From: Bacillota bacterium
GTDB taxonomy: Bacteria; Bacillota; Clostridia; Tissierellales; Peptoniphilaceae
NCBI GenBank assembly: GCA_023394215.1
Contig: JAEXBH010000088.1
Location: 1-10,789, forward strand
Direction of reading: 5' to 3'
Length of the DNA stretch: 10,789 nucleotides
In this document: piece after piece, positions 6,849 to 10,789 of the stretch
Layout of the letters: every line of letters begins with the position of its first letter
How positions within the stretch are numbered: position 1 is the first letter of the stretch
Program-made: the position numbers and the translations under genes
The notes under the pieces: generated by a model
Databases searched by the model: none
The model's input: the letters and a program-made list of their open reading frames with translations, nothing else
What the model was told of the DNA's origin: nothing

Positions 6849-7787
6849 CTAATCTCTCAAATTCTTTCCTGTAAGCTGCAAGAAAGTTTCTTCCAAAGAT
6901 AACTCCTCTACTGATAGAGATTTTATAACCGCATCGGTATCTTCTACAGACTTTATCAGCTTCATCATGGAAAATTCTTTTGAATTTACCGTAAGCTTAA
7001 GTTTATTAAAGTCAGTCTCTACATTGCTTATGGAATTGTTGCTCTCTAAAAGTAATTTTTCAAAACCTTTCGGCACAAAATCAACTTCAAGCAGGATATT
7101 ACCGGATTGTCTTGCCAAATTTTTAACTTCTTCCTTGCTTCCGTAAGCAACCTCTCTGCCCAAGTCCAAAACATAAAGCCTATCGCACAAAGCTTCTATT
7201 TCTTCCATATAATGGGAAATATATAAAATAGTTGTTCCCCTCTCATTTAAACCCTTTAAAAAATCAAAGATGTATTTTCTTGATTGGGGATCGACCCCTA
7301 CTGTAGGCTCATCCAATATCAGAAACTCCGGATCATGCAAAAGGGCTGCAGCTATATTTAATCTTCTCTTCATACCTCCGGAATAGGTCTTTACCTTTTT
7401 TTTAGCACTTTCAGTAAGCCCTGTAACCTCTAAAAGCTCTTCAATCTTTGCCTTCAATTTCTTGCCGCTAAGACCGTACATACCCCCGAAATATTCAAGA
7501 TTGGAGTAGGCATTCAAATCCTCTAAAAGAGCTATATCCTGCGGCACCAAACCAAGCTTTTCTCTTATCTTCAAAACATTATTCTTTATGGACATACCGT
7601 CAAGAAAAACCTCTCCTTCGTCAGCCTTTATAAGTCCGGTAATTATATCTATAAGAGTAGTCTTCCCTGCGCCGTTGGGTCCTATAAGCCCAAATCTCTC
7701 CCCTTTGTTAATCTGCATAGAAACATTTGACAAGACATTTTTGCCGTCATAACTTTTATATATATTTTTAACTTCCAAATAAGCCAT
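6849..7787 (-). CDS. ABC transporter ATP-binding protein (CcmA/Lnr-like)
   Basis: A 312-residue ATPase that powers the two following permeases. All motifs are intact: Walker A GPNGAGKT at 36-43, Q-loop Gln83, signature YSGGMKRR at 135-142, Walker B FLILDE at 155-160 with catalytic Glu160, and switch His192. Residues after about 225 form the C-terminal extension common in drug and antibiotic exporters of the CcmA/NatA/DrrA group. A GGGGGAT ribosome binding site supports the ATG. It is the first gene after the palindrome-bearing intergenic region and after the two-component genes, the order of B. subtilis lnrJKLMN, where this ATPase corresponds to LnrL. Resistance to, or export of, an amphiphilic antibiotic is the best inference; export of the SCIFF product is an alternative without direct support. 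Confidence 0.93.
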   Translation of the reverse strand: MAYLEVKNIYKSYDGKNVLSNVSMQINKGERFGLIGPNGAGKTTLIDIITGLIKADEGEVFLDGMSIKNNVLKIREKLGLVPQDIALLEDLNAYSNLEYFGGMYGLSGKKLKAKIEELLEVTGLTESAKKKVKTYSGGMKRRLNIAAALLHDPEFLILDEPTVGVDPQSRKYIFDFLKGLNERGTTILYISHYMEEIEALCDRLYVLDLGREVAYGSKEEVKNLARQSGNILLEVDFVPKGFEKLLLESNNSISNVETDFNKLKLTVNSKEFSMMKLIKSVEDTDAVIKSLSVEELSLEETFLQLTGKNLRD

Positions 7788-7819
7788 TTCTTTATCCCCC
7801 TGTTATTTATTACAAAATA

Positions 7820-7848
7820 AGTATACAGAATCTTTTAGCGGACAGCTA
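7820..7848 (-). promoter_or_regulatory. promoter candidate for the ABC operon
   Basis: On the minus strand a good -10, TATACT (7825-7820), is preceded after 17 bases by TAGCTG (7848-7843), a poor -35. A strong -10 with a weak -35 and a palindrome centred about 65 bases upstream of the expected start (near 7813) is the usual arrangement of an activator-dependent promoter. Confidence 0.5.
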
Positions 7849-7867
7849 TTGCCATAGGTAATTATTT

Positions 7868-7887
7868 AAAGTGACTTTTGTCACTTT
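7868..7887. promoter_or_regulatory. perfect palindromic operator candidate upstream of the ABC operon
   Basis: Two perfect 8-base arms, AAAGTGAC and GTCACTTT, flank a 4-base spacer. The symmetry and half-site size fit a dimeric NarL/LuxR-type regulator, and the gene for such a regulator lies immediately upstream. The site is about 20 bases upstream of the proposed -35. I found no second copy in the window, including upstream of the kinase gene. Binding by the neighbouring regulator is inference. Confidence 0.65.
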
Positions 7888-7983
7888 CTCTCCCAGTCTC
7901 CATTTCATTCATGAAAAACTAAAAAAGCTTAATTCCATCAACTTTCAAACAATAGCTTTCCATAAATCTTTTAAAATAAACAA

Positions 7984-8006
7984 GGCAGGTAAACTGTTCA
8001 CCTGCC
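7984..8006 (-). terminator. intrinsic terminator after the response regulator
   Basis: GGCAGGT (7984-7990) and ACCTGCC (8000-8006) form a perfect 7-base-pair GC-rich stem with a 9-base loop. On the minus strand it starts 7 bases after the regulator stop and is followed by TTGTTTATTTT, an interrupted T-tract. It should end most two-component transcripts before the ABC genes, with some read-through possible. Confidence 0.7.
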
Positions 8007-8012
8007 AAAATA

Positions 8013-8654
8013 TTAGTTATTCAATCCATTTTCTATGGCAAAAATTGCCAACTGGGTCCTATCTCTGAGATCAAGCTTTAAGAGAATTTGACTTATGGAA
8101 TTTTTTATAGTTCCTTCAGATAAAAACATAATTTCAGCTATCTCTCTGTTATTTCTGCCCTTGGAAACATTTTTTATAATCTCACGTTCCTTATCATTAA
8201 GATCAAGATCGGGTAGCTTAGCCTTGCCTAAAGAAGTCCGATTTACCAGCTTCGAAGACACTTCCCTATCCATTACTATTTTCCCGGATAAAACAAGCTT
8301 TATACCCTCATAGATTTCCCTATAATCACTGTCCTTAAGAAGATATCCCGATGCCCCAAGTTTCATGGCCTCAAGTATATACTCGGTATCCTGGAAAGTA
8401 GTGACTATAAGTATATAGGTATCCGGAAAACTTTCTTTTATAAGCTTTGTTCCCTCTATACCTCCGGAAACCGGCATCCTTATATCCATCAAAACAATAT
8501 CGGGTCTATGAGTTCTTACAAGTTCATAAGCCTCCTTACCGTTTGAAGCAAGCCCTACTACCTCTATATCATCAAGACTCTCCAACATTATCTTGAGTCC
8601 CGACCTTATAAGTTGCTCATCATCAGCTATAATCAACCTGATTTTATCCTTCAT
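8013..8654 (-). CDS. NarL/LuxR-family response regulator
   Basis: A 213-residue DNA-binding regulator. The receiver domain (about 4-120) has acidic Asp11/Asp12, phospho-acceptor Asp57 in LMDIRMP, Thr85 and Lys107, all intact. The C-terminal LuxR-type helix-turn-helix (about 151-213) has REIAEIMFLSEGTIKNSIS as its recognition region. I chose the ATG at 8654 and not the TTG at 8669, because the strong GAGGAGGGG ribosome binding site lies between them and would otherwise be translated. With this start it overlaps the kinase stop by 11 bases. It should be phosphorylated by the adjacent kinase and activate the ABC genes downstream, by analogy with LnrK. The GTGAC/GTCAC palindrome at 7868-7887 is its most likely target. 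Confidence 0.93.
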   Translation of the reverse strand: MKDKIRLIIADDEQLIRSGLKIMLESLDDIEVVGLASNGKEAYELVRTHRPDIVLMDIRMPVSGGIEGTKLIKESFPDTYILIVTTFQDTEYILEAMKLGASGYLLKDSDYREIYEGIKLVLSGKIVMDREVSSKLVNRTSLGKAKLPDLDLNDKEREIIKNVSKGRNNREIAEIMFLSEGTIKNSISQILLKLDLRDRTQLAIFAIENGLNN

Positions 8655-9795
8655 ATTGCCCCTCCTCAACTCTTTTTAAAACAAGTCTGATCATAAAACC
8701 TCGACCGGGGCTTGACTCCATACCAAATATTCCATGAAGCTCTTCAACCCTCTCCCTTATTCCTCTTATTCCCTGGCCAGGGTTAATGGATTCCACTCCC
8801 TGTCCATTGTCTTTCATAGTCAAAATAAGTTCATTTTCAGTAAAAATCAAACTTATATTTACCAGGCTTGCCTTTGCATATTTTCTGGTATTTGAGAGAA
8901 ATTCCTGACAAGCCCTGTATATTAGAAGCTCCTGATCCTCGCTCAGCTTCCACGCCTGCCTGTTGGTTCTAAAATTTATATCAAGCCCCTGTTTAAGCCT
9001 TGAAACATTAAACAACTCCTCAAGTGACAATAAAAGATTTCCCGAACTTAACCCGTCAGGCCTCATATCATGAATCAACTTTCTTATATCCTTCAAACCC
9101 TTACCGGCAAAATCCTTGAGGTTACTTGCCATTTTGGAAACTTCTTCATTGTTTTTCTCACTTAATTTTGCAATTGCTCCAAGCTGAACTATTATGGTGG
9201 TAAGACTGTGACCTACCGAGTCATGTAAATCTCTTGAAATCCTGTTTCTTTCCTTCAAAACATAAATATCCTTTATTGTGTTCATACTCTCTTCAATCTT
9301 GTCATACCTGAGCGTTTTGGAAACAAGCTCCTTTTCCATTGCCCTGTTAAGCTTAAAAATCCTTTCAAAATCTCTTATTATAAAATAAAGACTTATTATC
9401 AAAACAAAAAAAACACTGAGTACAGGCAAAAGTTTAAAAGCCTTAAAAACAATTATCTCATAAAGTCCAAAAATAAGAAAAACAAAAACAAAGCTTAAAT
9501 AAACTCCGGGTTTCATATCTATAAAACTTATATTTACAAGTATATAAGTGAAAACACTCAAACTGAAATCCTTAAAGTAATTTGTAAAAATTACAAAAAA
9601 GACCAAGTCAAAAAATGTGCTCAAATAAAAAGTTATTTTTTTCTCTATAAAATTACTCCTTACCTGACTGTTTATTATAATCATAAGAAGCAGACCGAAA
9701 CCTATCCAATCCCCCGAAAAATTATTGAATATTACATAGTCCAACAAGAGTAATATGCCCATTATCGCCTGGACAAGCGCCATATATTTTTTCAT
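8644..9795 (-). CDS. NarL/DesK-type sensor histidine kinase
   Basis: A 383-residue membrane kinase. The N-terminal 140 residues are almost entirely hydrophobic, with about six membrane segments and only short loops, so there is no extracytoplasmic sensor domain. This is typical of kinases that sense within the membrane or through a partner. A charged linker or coiled coil (145-180) leads to the HisKA_3 phospho-acceptor motif SRDLHDSVGH with His191. The ATPase domain shows the N-box QEFLSNTRKYA with Asn302, DNGQG at 329-333 and GIRGIRERV at 342-350. The ATG has an AGGAGAT ribosome binding site. Gene order (kinase, regulator, ATPase, two permeases) matches B. subtilis lnrJKLMN, so this corresponds to LnrJ and may sense a membrane-active compound. 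That functional link is inference from architecture. Confidence 0.93.
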   Translation of the reverse strand: MKKYMALVQAIMGILLLLDYVIFNNFSGDWIGFGLLLMIIINSQVRSNFIEKKITFYLSTFFDLVFFVIFTNYFKDFSLSVFTYILVNISFIDMKPGVYLSFVFVFLIFGLYEIIVFKAFKLLPVLSVFFVLIISLYFIIRDFERIFKLNRAMEKELVSKTLRYDKIEESMNTIKDIYVLKERNRISRDLHDSVGHSLTTIIVQLGAIAKLSEKNNEEVSKMASNLKDFAGKGLKDIRKLIHDMRPDGLSSGNLLLSLEELFNVSRLKQGLDINFRTNRQAWKLSEDQELLIYRACQEFLSNTRKYAKASLVNISLIFTENELILTMKDNGQGVESINPGQGIRGIRERVEELHGIFGMESSPGRGFMIRLVLKRVEEGQYEG

Positions 9796-9816
9796 AAAAT
9801 CTCCTAAATATGTCTA

Positions 9817-9825
9817 ATTATATCA
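9817..9825 (-). promoter_or_regulatory. extended -10 promoter of the two-component genes
   Basis: On the minus strand TGATATAAT is a perfect extended -10 (TGn plus consensus TATAAT). The upstream TTTATT, 18 bases away, is a weak -35, which extended -10 promoters tolerate. Transcription would start near 9810, giving a short leader of about 15 bases before the kinase ATG. Confidence 0.55.
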
Positions 9826-10115
9826 GATATTTAAATAATTAATAAAGTCTTAATGTATCCTTATAAACTGCAAAGCAGACAACTTTTTGTCGAAAAATCG
9901 ACTCAAGAAATGTTTGTTAATATTTTTTAATATTTCTAAATAAAATCTATATTTTATCTATTTATATTTTATTTATTTTTCATAATAAAAATAAGCGTAC
10001 CTCAGAAAAGTTTATATTTTTTTCTTAAAATTTCCCAACCGATAAATTATCCGTCAAAAGGTTAAGGGATAAAAATTAAATTTGAGATTAGGACAAATTT
10101 TTTAGCCTCCATTCC

Positions 10116-10121
10116 TATAAT
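10116..10121 (+). promoter_or_regulatory. -10 element candidate for leucine dehydrogenase
   Basis: A consensus TATAAT lies about 64 bases before the dehydrogenase ATG, so transcription would start near 10128. No good -35 is found at 16-18 bases upstream, so the call rests on the -10 alone. Confidence 0.35.
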
Positions 10122-10184
10122 ATTTTTCAGTTTTATTTTGTGAAAACGATGGTAATATTAAAATAGGAAAACTAAGGAGGTCTT

Positions 10185-10789
10185 ATGGAAATTTTCAAAA
10201 ATTTAGGCAAAAACGATTATGAGCAATTAAGCTTTTTCCACGATAAAGACAGCGGGTTAAAAGCAATAGTTTGTATACATAATTCAACTTTAGGTCCTGC
10301 TCTTGGCGGTTGCAGGTACTGGACATATGAAAGTGAAGAGGCTGCCATAAAGGATGTTCTGAGATTGGCGAGAGGGATGACCTATAAAAACGCTGCTTGC
10401 GGAGCCTTTCTCGGCGGTGCAAAGGCAGTCATTATGAAGGATCCTGACCATCCTCTTGACGAAGAAGCCCTTAGAGCATTCGGAAGATTTGTAGAGGGAT
10501 TGAACGGCAGATATATAACTGCGGAAGATGTGGGAACTACTGAAAAAATCATGGACTATATCTACCAGGAAACTGATTATGTAGTCGGTACAGGCATAAG
10601 GCCGGGCACATCAGGCAATCCGTCACCATCTACCGGCCATGGCGTTTATATGGGTATGAAGGCTGCCGCAAAAAAGGCATTCGGCACAGACTCTTTAAAA
10701 GGAAAAACCGTACTTTTGGAAGGTCCCGGAAATGTAGGTCTAACTGTTGCTAAAAAACTCCTTGATGAAGGTGCAACAGTCATAGCATC
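10185..10789 (+). CDS. leucine dehydrogenase (Glu/Leu/Phe/Val dehydrogenase family), partial
   Basis: The frame opens at an ATG 4 bases after AAGGAGG and runs off the right edge after 201 complete codons of an expected 350-370. It should catalyse NAD-dependent reversible deamination of branched-chain amino acids to 2-oxo acids. Positions coincide with those of the Bacillus sphaericus enzyme: LGPALGG around residue 40, Lys68 in RGMTYKNA, catalytic Lys80 in LGGAKAVI, Asp115 in TAEDVGTT, and the start of the Rossmann domain at [15 protein letters not shown] (171-185). [18 protein letters not shown] follows the catalytic domain as in the family. Phenylalanine or valine preference is possible, because specificity residues near 290 are outside the window. 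It is the only gene confidently placed on the plus strand and is divergent from the kinase operon. Confidence 0.93.
   Translation, partial: MEIFKNLGKNDYEQLSFFHDKDSGLKAIVCIHNSTLGPALGGCRYWTYESEEAAIKDVLRLARGMTYKNAACGAFLGGAKAVIMKDPDHPLDEEALRAFGRFVEGLNGRYITAEDVGTTEKIMDYIYQETDYVVGTGIRPGTSGNPSPSTGHGVYMGMKAAAKKAFGTDSLKGKTVLLEGPGNVGLTVAKKLLDEGATVIA

Larger units (their letters stand above)
9796..10184. other. divergent intergenic region between the kinase and leucine dehydrogenase
   Basis: No gene is seen in this AT-rich 389-base stretch, which must hold promoters for both flanking genes. Besides the two promoter candidates listed separately it contains GTCGA-AAAA-TCGAC (9889-9902), a small CTGC-AAA-GCAG hairpin (about 9868-9878), and an imperfect inverted repeat CCCAACC / GGTT-AA-GGG (10034-10040 and 10060-10068). 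No riboswitch, T-box or tRNA was recognised. Confidence 0.6.

Noticed and set aside
7924..7959. Second possible terminator (AAAGCT / AGCTTT followed by TTTT on the minus strand)
   Set aside because: The stem is only 6 base pairs with a 24-base loop and low GC; the hairpin at 7984-8006 already explains termination.
8655..8669. TTG start at 8669 for the response regulator
   Set aside because: It would translate the strong ribosome binding site GAGGAGGGG. The ATG at 8654 follows that site at proper spacing and gives a receiver domain of normal N-terminal length.
10117..10140. Possible CodY box upstream of leucine dehydrogenase
   Set aside because: Only one half resembles the consensus (ATTTTTCAG); the other half does not match, and AT-rich DNA gives such half-matches freely.
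10195..10422. Minus-strand open frame of 75 codons
   Set aside because: It lies entirely within the leucine dehydrogenase gene, antisense to its conserved catalytic region.

Overview
The window is low-GC, AT-rich DNA with strong Shine-Dalgarno sites, tightly packed genes and a SCIFF (ranthipeptide) precursor with its radical SAM maturase. That combination points to an anaerobic Firmicute of the Clostridia/Tissierellia type. The genus cannot be fixed from the sequence alone; a Peptoniphilaceae-like organism is my guess.

Layout, left to right. Bases 1-284 hold the start of a minus-strand P-loop ATPase cut by the window edge. Bases 285-752 are AT-rich non-coding DNA, ending in an intrinsic terminator (705-737) for the long minus-strand gene run. 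That run, read in its own direction, starts at 9795: a NarL-type sensor kinase, its response regulator and a terminator (about 7984-8006). After an intergenic region with a perfect palindromic operator candidate (7868-7887) come an ABC ATPase, two ABC-2 permeases, an Orn/Lys/Arg decarboxylase-family PLP enzyme, the SCIFF precursor, its radical SAM/SPASM maturase and a DUF1275 (YoaK-type) membrane protein. Gaps among these last seven genes are -1 to 45 bases with no visible terminator between them, but a good sigma-A-type promoter lies just upstream of the decarboxylase. Bases 9796-10184 are a divergent promoter region, and from 10185 a plus-strand leucine dehydrogenase runs off the right edge.

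The kinase, regulator, ATPase and two permeases reproduce the gene order of Bacillus subtilis lnrJKLMN (yfiJKLMN), a linearmycin-sensing resistance module. I infer that the regulator activates the ABC genes through the palindrome.

The most unusual item is the SCIFF precursor. It is a tandem, in-frame duplication of the whole peptide (leader-core-leader-core, 91 residues instead of about 46). In both copies the fourth and fifth of the six hallmark cysteines are serine, and the Thr that accepts the thioether in characterised SCIFFs is Gly. The two cores are identical in protein and nearly identical in DNA, while the leaders have diverged. The maturase beside it looks intact and starts one base after the precursor stop. 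This suggests a variant ranthipeptide with altered or relocated cross-linking, made two per precursor.
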